Below, piece after piece: positions 46,471-58,500 of a stretch of DNA of 64,000 nt. A program made the position numbers and the translations under genes. Source of the DNA: Turbatrix aceti. Lineage: Eukaryota; Nematoda; Chromadorea; Rhabditida; Panagrolaimidae. The stretch is from contig OZ017766.1 of assembly GCA_963969345.1 (NCBI GenBank), positions 3,844,001 through 3,908,000 on the forward strand. Reading direction: 5' to 3'. Position 1 is the stretch's first letter. Every line of letters begins with the position of its first letter. Under the pieces are notes generated by a model. It searched no databases. It was not told the origin of the DNA and was given only the letters and a program-made list of their open reading frames with translations.

Positions 46471-48149
46471 AGCCCGACCACGTCTTCCATGCCAGCGAAC
46501 GATTACGGTTTTGCTGTTGTATATTTATCATTAAATGTATAGTATTTACCCCCATATAAATCACCAGAGTCACTCCCGAAGCCCTTCTCAGAAAATCTAC
46601 CAAACATTGAAAACACCAGCAAAGTTTGCCGTTTACGATGCCAGGTGCGCATACCGGACATCAGTTGCAGACAAATCCAATGATTATTAATTTTCGGAAC
46701 AGGACCACCCCCCAGCAGTGGCTCCGCAAATTTCGTGAGGCAGTAAGCACTCATGCGGCGTCTGGGATCGCTCATGTGTTTGATTAATATCGTCGAACCA
46801 CGACGACGACGACGTTAGCGCTCCCGGAGGATTTGGCTGTTGTTTGGCATAGCAATTTGTCAAACACGCGGAAAAGGTGTAAAAACAGAGCAAGGATTCG
46901 TAAAATTGAATACGCGATGGACGGCTGCGTTGTCGGACAAGATAAAAAGGGCTAACTGTGGTTATACCATGTCCGGATGCGTCGCCCGCAGCGTGTTGAT
47001 TCAGCTGACCCCGTCGCTCGCTCGCTGACTGAGCCGAGGAGGCAGGACAGTAGCCCCCGATTCGTGTTTTTGTTCCACGCGCCAGCCAGCTGTCCTCCGA
47101 TGCCACCGGATTGCCTCCCGCCGACACATCACATCAGGGCGGCCGAGTCGTGCCAGTCGTCTCCAAGGTGCAAACATTCTCACTTTTTTCTTTTGTTGTC
47201 TCGTGAATTATTTCCTGCTTATTTCTCGAGGCTCCGATCACTAGAAAAGTCCAGACCGTGATTGCTGGTTGATGGGGGAGTCTTTACCCGCCACTCGCAT
47301 TAGCTGAACTCAATTTCCGCCCGGTGTCGAAAGCGGACCACTTCCTTCAGCGGGTGTTTGCCCAAGCGCTCATCCTGTTGATTCCGACCTGTTGTGAAGT
47401 GGCACTGGAGCAAAAGCCGATTCACTCGTGCTTTGATCTGTCCTAAACGGCTTTGCACTCTCTGCAGCGTCGTCAATTGCCAGAAAAAACAATTCACGAG
47501 TTGCGTCACGGTTCGGAACACGCATTGAGGTGAGTGAGCATCTCTCTTAGCCGTGCCGTTCTCGGCGCAAAAATATTTTTTGTAGTCGCCTCTTCTTGTC
47601 TTTTGATGAAACTTACAAGTCGATGAGGGAGCCACTTCATCTTAGACTATTTTTTCCTCGCTAGGGAGATGATGCCGTAAATTGTCTACGCCGCAGCCGA
47701 CGAACAACTGGCATCGACGGCCAATTTCGGTGGCGAGAACACGCAGCGAAGCAAGGCGTCGATTCCCGCGGGGGTCAGTCGTGAGTGGTCGGTCGGCGCT
47801 TCGGCTGGCAGCGTCCGACCAATTTTTTTTGAGAAAAAGCGGAATCCCGCTTCCCGCGTGGTGTTGCGCATTTGGACCAGTTATTTGTCATAAATTAGGC
47901 GTAATAGGATTTGGCTCCGAGTTGTCGAGCCGGAGGGGGCAGATGCTCACTTCCCGGGTGATGGATGGAGCGCAGGCTTTCCTCATAATTTTTTGTGTCC
48001 CTCTCTCGCTCAACTACACATGTCGGAGGGATTTTTTGCAACTTTTCTCTCAGTTTTTAATGTCGGCTAATTTGAACGCTATTTACGGCTCGTACCAGCC
48101 GCCTGGACCCCCTGCGAGGCCGGACTCGACCTTGGAGGTCATCCAGACG

Positions 48150-48264
48150 TCTTCCGGTGCCCACGCGGGGCGCTGTCCCTTTGACCGATTTCGAGCGAGG
48201 AAAGGTCGTCGCTCACATCAGCGGAGCCTCGGAACAGCCGGTCCAAGTGCTGGCGAGTAATTAG
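48150..48264 (+). pseudogene. possible relic of a Tc1-like transposase helix-turn-helix
   Basis: One frame reads TRGAVPLTDFERGKVVAHIS followed by GASEQPVQVLAS and a stop. The LTDFERGKIV..h..G.S pattern resembles the N-terminal DNA-binding domain of Tc1-type transposases. It is short, no DDE region follows, and the similarity could be chance. Confidence 0.2.
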
Positions 48265-51200
48265 TGTAGTTTTCACGTTGGACGACAACTCGCAAACGTT
48301 TTTGCACACTTTCTGGCTTGCGGTTAATTTCGCCATCAAAATTTGCGAGTTCGGCGGAGCGGCGCGCCGCTGTTCTCTCTCTTGTAATTGGCAGCGATCG
48401 CGCAAGCCGCTGCACTCGCCTCGTTCGTTTTGAAGTACATTGAACTTTGCCCGCAGCATCCGCAGCATCCGCACCCGCACCCGCGGGCGCTGACTATGGC
48501 TCTGACTCTTGCTGTTCCCCGAGGACACGAAACATGACTAATTAGAGCCACATGTCGTCCGCCGGATCATCCACTTGTTGAGAGGTGCCGCGCGACGGGG
48601 CAGGCACTTTGAATTTGCACTTGTTCAAAGTTTTGCGGTTTTGCTGTTTCGTGGCGCGTCGAAGAGCGGTGCGCGACCGACCGACCAACTTTTGCTAATC
48701 AGGTTGAATTCTGAGAGGGTGAGGGAGGCCAAATGATCCGGGAGTAGTTATATAATTTGGCGAATTCGTGGGCATTGCTTCTTCCTTGTCAGAACTTGTC
48801 CTGGCTTGCGGCGAACCTTTTTTGGGCTTGAACCGGCTTTTTTGATTGATTTACGATACCGGAAGACATGATGCCAAGAACAATCGACCGCCGCTCACGT
48901 CTGGTGTCCTAAAAAGTGCGCGAAAGAGAAACGCTCCTGTCGAAGGCTGCTGAGTGAGGCGCGGGGCGAAAGGAGTGCTCCGCATTCCTTTTTCGTCATG
49001 GCTGCGTCCCCGATCATCATTGCCCTTTTCCGCCTTTTTATCGCCAATTGATTGTTTTTTTTGTGCGAGGTTGGAGGACGCTTCATTATTTGCCCACCAA
49101 GTGGCAGGGCACCTTTTGTTTTTCTCGCGATTGTTTGTTTGGCCGCGAACGAACGGCGGCACGGCGGGGTCGGGTCGATTGACACCTTCTTGGGCAAACA
49201 GCCAGCCAGTCGATTCGAGCGTGCGTGCATTCACACCTTTCCCGACACCTTGTCTTGATTCTGGTGGTAACGTAATCCAGATGTCGTCTCCCGCTGTCGT
49301 ATCCAGCGGATATCTGTTATATTTATGTATTTCCTTTTTTGCGCTGCATGAAAAAAAAGACGATTTTTCAAAAAAGTTCCCGGAGATGCGTCGGGTCTTA
49401 TTTCCAGCGCCCTGCTTATGGAACTTTTTTTTCGAATACTTTCCCACCGGTTTACCAAAGCGCATGAATGGAGTTCGCAAATCGTTCGGATTTGTGCTAA
49501 ACGGGTTCATTCAGCCGTTGGGCATAGCGCCTGCATGTTTGTAAATTGCGCGACTTAAGACTACCTTTGTCTTTGGGGGGAGAACCGGTCAAGGGCCTAT
49601 CTGTCGCACTTCAGTCTTTTTTTAGCCGCTTCTGCTACATGTTTTGCTTTCCGCTTCCAGCTGGACCTGGCTACGTCGCTTGCTCCATCGCTGTCCACCG
49701 CCACTTTTGGGGTGCAGCCTGTGCCGAGGATGAAATGACGTCTGGATCATTTTTGGCGTCACGAGGGAGGAGCGGGTTCAAATGCGCCTCGAGTGGCCAT
49801 TCACCCGCAGGATAGAGTGGAAGTCATCGAAATGAGTGACATCGGGACTCGGATGACATGGGGTTGATGTGCGCAGGCGATAGAGTTGCACCAGCTTTGT
49901 CTTTCCAATGTGGCCGGGATTGCGCCTTTCTCGTTTCGCTGCCAGCCGGGTCACGGAGCGCGTAGTTTTATAAATTCCAGCTTTAGGGCCTGCCGATCAG
50001 GCCAGGGACAAGACTGTTGACCCTGATGACGCCACCCGCCAGGACCAAGCCTCCCGTAAACAAAACCCTGCTTTTGCTATTTCTGCAAAACCAGCGCGTC
50101 CAAATTAGGCATTGTACGGCGGTGCAAACGAACGCGTCCGTCGCGCCTGGTCATTGTCTTTGTCCTGGGCAGGCGCGGAAATAAAAAATTCAGTCCTCTC
50201 CGTCACCTGTGCCGCCCCGGGCGACATGTTGCCGTGACGCGTGAACGAGCGGCTTCCCCGGCCGAGATCGAGCTAGTCCTTTTGTGTGCATGTCTCCTGA
50301 CAATTTTTCACCCGTCCCTTGCCGGGGGCTTCGTATGAATAGTTTACTACACGGCTTTGTGCCGGCCCGAGTCGAACGCCGAGGGGACAGTCGGCGACGG
50401 CATGAATCGCGTGCGGCTGCCGCCAACGACGACGACGACGACGATTAATCGTTTATTGGATCATAATTCGCCGTTTCTTTCCATTTTTTTGTCTTTTCAT
50501 AAAAAAACCCGGCCTTCTGTTCTGGTCTTCGTGGATGGATGACAGGCGAACCGGTCTGAGCACCTTCGAAGCGGTCCTTCGCCGTTAACCCGGCCTTCTC
50601 CCTTTTTATGGCATCGTCAACGTTTTGCATGCTTTTTTGACACGGTTTTTTTTGCGTCCGTGATCAGTGTCCGGGCTGTGCGGCCTCCTGTCGAGGCAAT
50701 TACATCATCGGGGATGCAAATGAGCGGTCGGCAATCATCGCCGTAATGAGGCTGTTGTCGTCTTTTTTTGTGAAGGAATCCGTGTTTTTCAGGCTGCCAA
50801 AAGTTCATTCGAACGTTTCCCTGCCTATTTTTTGCAGCCGTGTGTTTTTAGAGCTTATTAGAGACCCTTTGTGGCCACAAAGTTTTTTTCCGAGTCACTC
50901 CGAAAAAAAATAGCAAAGGTTATGCAGCTGTGTAATTTGCGTAATGCACCTTTGTTCCGGGCACCGCCACGCCGCTGGATAATGTAAACGCTCGCGCATA
51001 CGCCATACGATTTGCATCTGCTTTGCATTTTGTTGTTATTGCGACATCGTTGTTGTCGGTAACTCCGTAAAAAGGGCGAGTTAGTTGCCGCGGCGTTTGA
51101 GAATCCGCGATTTTGCTGTGCCCGGGTTGAGCGAAGAAAGGAGGTGCCGCCGGCCACTGCCGGAGCTGCAATATCCGTTTCTGGACACTGCGCTCCAAAT

Positions 51201-54200
51201 GGGCGTTTGTTTTCTAGGGGCAGTTGGCGTCTGTCGTTTTCGACCACTTTGGGCGGTTTAGGAGACGACTAATCGCCGGCGAAATATTTATTCCGAAAAT
51301 GATTCGTTTTTTAAGACTTGAGTCTTCTCTGGCTTAAAAGTTTAATCTGCGCACAAACGCGTGCTCCGGATGCTGCGGGGGAAGTTATAGCCTTCAAGGG
51401 GTCGAGGGGGGACGACAGAGGATGGGATGGGATACTCGATCGCCCATCAGGCCTGGCCTGATTGCGGGGCGGTCATTGCAGCTAGCAGCCCATCTGCTGC
51501 AGAGGGCTCCTGTGCACTGAGACCCACTTGTGGATTGCGCTGACTTACTTAGCGAGGCTGTTCGCCCTCTCCTGCCTTTTTGGGGGGAGCGATTTCATGC
51601 GTCTTAAGCCCTGCTCGGATTCCGTATCAAAGTTATAAACAAAACTTGACCGGACAATTCGGGCGAAAGCAAAAGTTGCATTTCGGACCCTGTGTGAAAA
51701 TTATTTATTTGGGTGTGATGCGCGATTGTATCACCGGTCGGCCGGGCGCTAACGGGGTGGCGTTCGCTTGATCGTGGGAGAATTTGTTCATCACACACTT
51801 TTGCAAGTTGCGACAATTGATAGGAACTGCATTCCACTTTTCACTCGGTCCAAAAACACCTTTCTTGTTACGCGCAGTGTTTACCTTTGCCCACGAACAG
51901 CGCAAAAGTAGCTGAGCTCTCATGCCTCGGGCCGATCGTGTTCTCACCGCGCTTCTCCGCGAGGTGCTTCTCACGACTCTCCGAAGTCCGTACAATTTAT
52001 ATCTCCTTCCGCAACTGGTTGGCTGGGACCAGCCCAGTGGCACCAAAGTGGTCGTCGGCTCGGGCGGCAGCGATCGACCGGCGGCCCGGTCGTTTTTCGC
52101 AATTCACCAGCCCATTTATCAGCCCTGTCGCGGCGCTGGGCGCAAGCGAGTTCGTCTCATAAATCTGCGATGTCGCACTTTTTGTCCGGTCTAACGACTT
52201 CTCTACCCGGGCTCCTTTGTTTTTTGCCCTCATTGCCTCGCCTCGCTTTCTTCGCGCAACAACAGCCCGGCCAGCAGCCCTCGTCGACAAAGAGTGCCCT
52301 CGCTGCCAGCTCTATTTTTGACGTAACGATGCATTTTTTATGACTTGCAAATCTCCGGGCTCTGGAGGCGCTGACTGAGTTGAGTCCGACCTTGGCAACA
52401 GGAGTGCCCACGGCTACAGGTACTCAAGGTCGGATTTGGGGCACTCAGTCGATTTGTTTTTGCTTTTGTTTTCGTTTTCACGCTCTTATGTTAGCCCGAA
52501 GTGCACTTCTGCGGCTTTGTTGCATCCAAAGTTCGTTTACGGTACGCGTCTTTTGTGCGAAGCCCAGTTTCCTGCCCACCCCACATTTTTACGCCATGTG
52601 AGTCTTTTGTAGTCTTTTTTCCTTGCCAAGCGATCCACGGAGTTGTTTTTGGGCCTCGCAGCCCGCACTCGACCTTGCGCTGCTTTTCACGTCGGAGCGG
52701 AGGGTCATTCATTGTCTTTGGACTGTAACCGCATCCGCTCACTCCTTCCTTCAGCGCCGCCCCATTTGCCGTGAGATAGGCATGAGAAATGTGACGAAGT
52801 GACCCGCGCTGCGCGACTCCATCATCGCCTCCTGCGCAGTCAACGATCCCCACTTCCTATGATCCTCGAGGCGGCAAGAGAGTCTCTGGAGCCTCGGCAG
52901 CCCGTTTCGCGCGTCGTTGAGCAGCCAGGTTCTTTTTCTTTTTTCGCCAGCACGCCGGCGTCGCGGTGACTTTTACGGATGACGGCGGATGATACAGACG
53001 CGGATTTGCTTGCTTTTCCTGCCCGGGTGCAAATTAAGACGGGGGCGGCAGGCTTTGCAGACGCGGGGGACGACTCTTGTCTCCCTGGTGCGCAATTTGG
53101 CAGGACACAAGAGCCCGCACTAGATTGAATTGTCATGCCGCCCTGGCCACACGGGACGGATGACATTACCCCTATAATTTGATTACGTCCTCATTGGACT
53201 ATTCATTGCTCTCATTCTGCGCGTCCGCACTTTGTCGGAAATCGCGTACTTGAGGAGGCGCATGTCCCCATATGGCCGGCGCTGGCCATCCCAGCCACCT
53301 TCTTCGCTTTTGTCTCTCTCCGATTTTATTATGTATAAATTTAATGGGTATCTAAATGTAGTTCGATCGGGTCGGAAAAGTGATTCCTCCGGGCTCCCGA
53401 TCGACTCCCGCGCTGGCCATTGTCCTCGACAAGCTCGTCGGACGTAGCGGTACTTGCAGGACCTGCGATGACGTCTCTTTTGCAGGAGGACGCAATTGTC
53501 GTCGTCGACACAGGACACAGGTTTCTGCTGAGAGCCTCCGAGTCTCCGGTAATGGTAATCCACTTGACCACTTTCGATTTTTCCTGCTTGTGTCCGGGAG
53601 AGTGACGAGATCCTCTGCTCCATGTCCCATGTCTTCCCTCCCGATCCTGAGCGAGCTGCATTGTCTCCGCCGTGCGTGCGTCCGCGCAGAGGTGAAATAG
53701 AGCGTCTTCTTCGCCGAAAACATCTCTCTAACGAAATTTTGATTAATTTGACTCAAAAAATGACCAGAGCGTGACGGACGAGTGTTTTTTTGGTTTCGTG
53801 CTGTCCGCAGCAGAATTTATTCGAAGGGAATTAATTCTGTGAGCAATCACAGCCCGGGGGGTCTGCCTCCTGATCAAACCTCCTCTCTGGCTGATCCGTT
53901 TTAATCCAAACCGTTTGTTAGCTTCATTACATCGCACCCAGGGAGAAGACGCTCCTTTCATCGCGAAGCGTGTTTCAATTATTCTTCCAGGCTGCTGTCT
54001 GCGCTGTCTGCTGCCTGGTTGCTTCTGTCAACCGGGTTTCCTTCTTTCTGAAAACCGAGAACCGTGTATTTCGGTTTTTCGGTCCTTTCTCGCACATTTT
54101 GAGTTTCATTTTGTTTTTTACACCTGTTTGCCTAGCTGTAAACCAGAGAGAGCAAACAAGGATGAGCGTAGGTCTTTTTTTGGAGCTAAGGCGCCAGTGG

Positions 54201-54303
54201 ATGCGCGGAAGTCGTTTTGCTTTGCTTTTCTCCTCCCGATACGGACTTCCTGAAACAGTGTCTGTTCTGTCTCTCCCCGAACTTCGCGTGCAGTTATGAA
54301 AAT

Positions 54304-54309
54304 TTTATT
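54304..54309 (-). terminator. poly(A) signal AATAAA (minus strand)
   Basis: This AATAAA on the minus strand lies 228 bases downstream of the ETHE1 stop codon. Confidence 0.45.
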
Positions 54310-54536
54310 TAATAATTATTTGTTTTGAAAAATATTTTCAATCCAAAAACGCAAAACTGAAATCTAAGATGCTAGTATCGTGTCGCGAGTTCTGCCACCA
54401 ATTTCCTGCGCGATTTTGTGTTGTTCAGGGGCTCCAGCGGAGGGATTCGGTGAAACTCGCGGGGGGATGCACAAAGAGTCTATTCCGAAACCACAGCGCT
54501 ACTACAAAAACCATACGGAAGGGGCACGCCGACGCG

Positions 54537-55550
54537 TTACTCGTGGCTCTGAAGGATCTTGTTGCGGGTCTCCTCGTCCATCTCCTCGAAGACGCCGCAG
54601 ACGCGGTTCGCGGGCACGGACATTTCAATCTTCTGCGGCGGGTTGAGGTGGAGGTCGTCCATTATCCTGACAAAGCGCTTCTCGCCCTTCGTGAGACGCG
54701 GGTTGTAGTGCTTCTCCTCGGCGACTGTCGTCACCGTGAAGCCATCGTAGTCGTGGCCGGGGTAGAGCTTGAAGTCGGGGCGCAGCGAGAAGATCTGGTC
54801 GTGGATCGAGTGGTAGAGCGTAGCCGGATCGCCGCCGGGAAAGTCTGTTCTGCCGCAGCCGCGGATGAGAAGCGCGTCGCCGGTGAAGGCGCGCTTGTCC
54901 TGGTGGTTGACAAAGGTCACGCAGCCTGGCGTGTGTCCCGGTGTCTGGCGGACCTCAAGGATGCCGTGGCCGAACTGGATGATGTCGTGGGTCTCGACGA
55001 GGACATCGGCGAGGCCGCCGGAGGTCTTGGACAGCACCGAGAGCATGTTGGGGAAGCGCTTCTTCAGCTCGCCCGTTCCAGTCACGTGGTCGGCGTGGAC
55101 GTGCGTGTTGAGGCCATACGATAGCGTGAATCCGAGTTGTTCGATCAGCTGAAAGCGCCATTCAGGGATTGTATAGCCATTAAAAAAAAAACTGAGCTGC
55201 TTGAAACGCGCCGGAAAATATTTAGAGCAGCTGATTTTTTTTCCCTTCTCAGCGTAAGAAAAGCGAGTCGCACGTTCTCTGCTCGCCTGTTGAGAGTTCT
55301 CTGATCGTGATGACCCAGCGCGCGTGTTGTTACCCCTGCCAGATCACGGCAACTAACTCACCTTCGTGTCGCGGTCAACTTTCTCGAGGACAGGATCGAT
55401 GATGACGGCTTTCCTCGTGAACGTGCAGCCGAGGATGTACGTGTACGTGTAGCTCCTCGTGTCGAAGAGCTGAAACCCAGCCGATCAGCACCCATCACGC
55501 TACCCTTCGTGTCTCACCTGACGGAAGAGCAATCTGACTGCGCGGCCCAT
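54537..55550 (-). CDS. ethe-1: persulfide dioxygenase ETHE1 (metallo-beta-lactamase fold)
   Basis: Minus-strand exons 55550-55518, 55469-55362 and 55148-54537 give 250 aa, close to the human length of 254. The metal motif NTHVHADHVTG (His 63, 65, 68 with Asp 67), then SPGHTPGCVTF-like TPGHTPGCVTF, FTGDALLIRGCGRTDF, LYPGHDYDGFTV and NPRL are all characteristic of ETHE1 rather than of glyoxalase II. The enzyme is a mitochondrial mononuclear iron dioxygenase that oxidises glutathione persulfide to sulfite in sulfide breakdown. The N-terminus (MGRAVRLLFRQLF) is basic and hydrophobic, compatible with a short mitochondrial targeting signal. Introns are 48 and 213 bases, both phase 0. One residue of the HxH motif differs from human (HVH for HCH), which does not affect a ligand. 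Confidence 0.95.
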
Positions 55551-58500
55551 TTTGGTACGAGCACGAGTTTGAGTTGGGTGATACTGAAACTATTTAAAAC
55601 TGTTACCTGAGGCAGGTAACGGCCACGCGGAGAAAGGATGGCAACCGCGCGCTGAACTTTGAGTTGTCCCGACGCGTAAACAACTCACAAAGCACACTGG
55701 CTTGCTCGGTGATCAATTGCTGGGAGGGGAAAAACACTAGCTCTGCTCCTTGTCACGAAAAATCATCGGTCTCTCTGCTTTACGGTGCGCACGAAAAACA
55801 GGCTAGTTTTCGAGGCAAACAACGGGATACCGCGGAGCAATAGGATCGAACGCGTTCCAAAGAACGGCGATAGGGGTAAAGGAAGGGAGGCCAACGATCG
55901 AAAAATACGGAGAATGACAAAACCTGATATCCTCTGAGAAACGCGATTTTCTTGATTACCCTATCCACGTCTGATTTTAAATATAAACAGGTCAGCGGAT
56001 TCGAGCGAAAAAAAATCTGAGATTAGATGAAACCAATGACGGAGATGAGCTACAGCTCCAACAGCGCCTAGACAGCCCCAATGCTCTACGTAGTCCCCTC
56101 AGTGGCCTGAGCACCGTTCAGATGACAACAAAAATCCAGGTAGCAAGGAACGCGGCGGAATCGATCTCCCGTGATTGGCCAAACTGCCGCCAGAGCAGTT
56201 AGTACACGGGGGGCGAGGCTGTCGTCTTCGTCGTCGTCGTCGACCACGACCAAGGAGACGGGCAGTTGTGCGGTCGTCTTCTTCTTCATCGCAGCACACA
56301 CCCTCTGCTGCCGCTGGCCTGTTTGTTGCACGTCCGTTGTTTGCGATAGAGAGGAGAGATCAACCTAACTTGCCTCTCGGCACTTCTTTTTTACGCTCTT
56401 TGATCGATTATTCCCTTCTACCGGCCGGCTGGCTGCTGGCTGCTGGCTAGCCGCGGGTCGTTGTTCGAGATGCAATACTCGTTTCTAATGTTAAACGCAA
56501 GTTGTTCCTGGCTTCTCTTGACGACTACGTGCATGATAACATATTCGGGCAAGGTTCTACCGGCCTCGTTTTTTATTTTTGGCCCAAAAAAAAAGTGATA
56601 AAAAAAAAGCAAAAACCGAATAAAAAATTTGGTGCATTCAAAATTTATTATAAATTCAGTTTAACCGGATTTAGGCGGTTTAAAAAAGCGGAAGTCTAAT
56701 TTCTGTTTACTTTTTTACTGTCCGCCTATTATCGAGGCTTTGAAGCCGCAAAATCGGGACCGACTGGCCCTTGACGTGCCCGACGATGACTCTTAAGAGG
56801 TATGCATTTGGGTTCATTGCATCAGGATTACGCCAAAATTTATTGCACACAAAATTCTCAAAAACGGGGCACATTTTAAAAATTAGTTTTTTTGCGAAAT
56901 TTATGGCAAATGTCCTTTTTTGTGCTTTGCTTTTGTTTCCACGGCAATTTCATTGTCCACAGGCCAAGAGTGAGACGACGAGTGCATAGGATGCTTCGTC
57001 GCGAGAAGTTCTTGGGGGAGGAGAAGGGCAGAAAGCATGACGAGAATTACAACAATTGGGCCTGCCGGACAGCGTGGTTGTCCAAGGCCCCAATTAATCA
57101 TGAAAAAACACAGAGTCGAGGGCGGGGAGGTCCACAACGACCGCACTTGGTGGATTAATTATGCAACAACTGGTCGAGGGTATTTTTTACGCCTCTCGCG
57201 CGACTGCATGCGTGACCAAGCGCTCTCCGTGGAGGAGAGTGGTCACAGAGGGCACCGAGCTGGTCACAGATGGCCCCACAACGCCTTACTGCACACATTC
57301 TGTCTCGTCTTATAAGACGAGACTGTCCGGAGACCGGAGATGTTCCTGTCCTGTTTTGTCGTTGATTAAATGCAGGCTGCACTTTTTGGTAATTTGTTTT
57401 TGTGACCCGTGCCCTTCGTAATGCGTTTTCCCGTGATTTGATTGCTTTTCGCGAATCGAAGATAGATGGAATCAAATTGGCCTTTTCAGGGGAAAGTCGA
57501 GAACGCCGTCGCCTGAGTCACCTGCGGCCGGCGGCCGAAATAACGGGAGCGCGCCACGCATCATCATCATCGCTGACCGCTGCTTTCGCAGACTCTGTCC
57601 ATCTGGGAACCCCCGACACCGAGGTTTCACTGTACTTTTACTTTTCGTGTTATTTTGCAAGCTTCGAAACTCTTTTTACGCCTGCCCTTGCCACTTGACA
57701 CGCAATGTACCTGATTCAAACCAGGAATGCTCAACTCGCCTCGGGACTCACTCAAACCCACCGGCTACCCGCTGGCGACGAGAGCAGTCTTTTGACCGGC
57801 GTGAAAGGTGATCCTCAGGTGGAGGCGAGGATTCTTCTCCTCCGCGCACCCTTTTCGCAACCCAGCAGCGCATGCCTTCACCTGACGACTGACTGACGAC
57901 CGGCTAGACTGTCCTCCTCCTCCACCGATTACCCTGCAATCAGATAGTCAATCGCTGAGAATTAATTCTTCTTTTCTTTTGTCTTCCCGCGCACCTCCCC
58001 CCAGGCAGGCAAGCCGCTTTGATTTTGTATTATTGCTCTCATTGTTCTGATCCACCGCGTGGTCGGCGTCTTTCTGGCTTTTTGCAGGATTTTGCTCCCG
58101 AATCTGCACTTTTTTTTATTGTTTGCCAATTGACTGGGCCCTGGACTTGCAATTTTTATGCTTCCGCCTGTTTTTCTTGTCTGACTGACGTCTCCCGAAA
58201 TCCCTCCCAATTCGAACAACTCGTTATCGCAATTACAGCGCTCACCGTGCCGTTCGGATTTTGGCGCACTGCACGCTGCATGCTTGAGCATTTTGGCTGT
58301 CAAACGGGTTGTGCCATTCATTCATTTTTCTGAGCGCGAGTGCATAAGTCATTGGGCCAAGCATGCAAGCGGCGATCGTTAGCCCAGGACTCGGTGTTCC
58401 CACTCACCGCAGCACGACAGCATCGTGATGGATTACGGGACTGCGCCGAGTGCTACGCTCGACTCTCAGTCCAATTATCATGTTCTCAGTCTGACAGCTC

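Larger units (their letters stand above)
46471..54536. other. 8 kb gene-poor region
   Basis: No complete gene was found. Weak candidate coding patches on the plus strand are 48061-48200 (an ORF starting MSANLNAIYGSYQ, preceded by a CTCTCAG acceptor), about 52238-52318 (QQPGQQPSSTKSALAASSIF, followed by GTAACG) and 53459-53550 (QEDAIVVVDTGHRFLL, flanked by TTGCAG and GTAATG). They could not be joined with confidence. A GTGAGT donor-like site lies at about 47531. A short (ACG)n run lies near 50425-50443. Confidence 0.35.

Noticed and set aside
49546..49815. 89-codon plus-strand ORF in the desert
   Set aside because: No domain and no flanking splice sites; similar frames occur by chance in this GC-rich stretch.
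51922..52194. 90-codon plus-strand ORF (starting MPRADRVL) as a gene
   Set aside because: It overlaps other open frames of equal quality, and no motif supports any of them.
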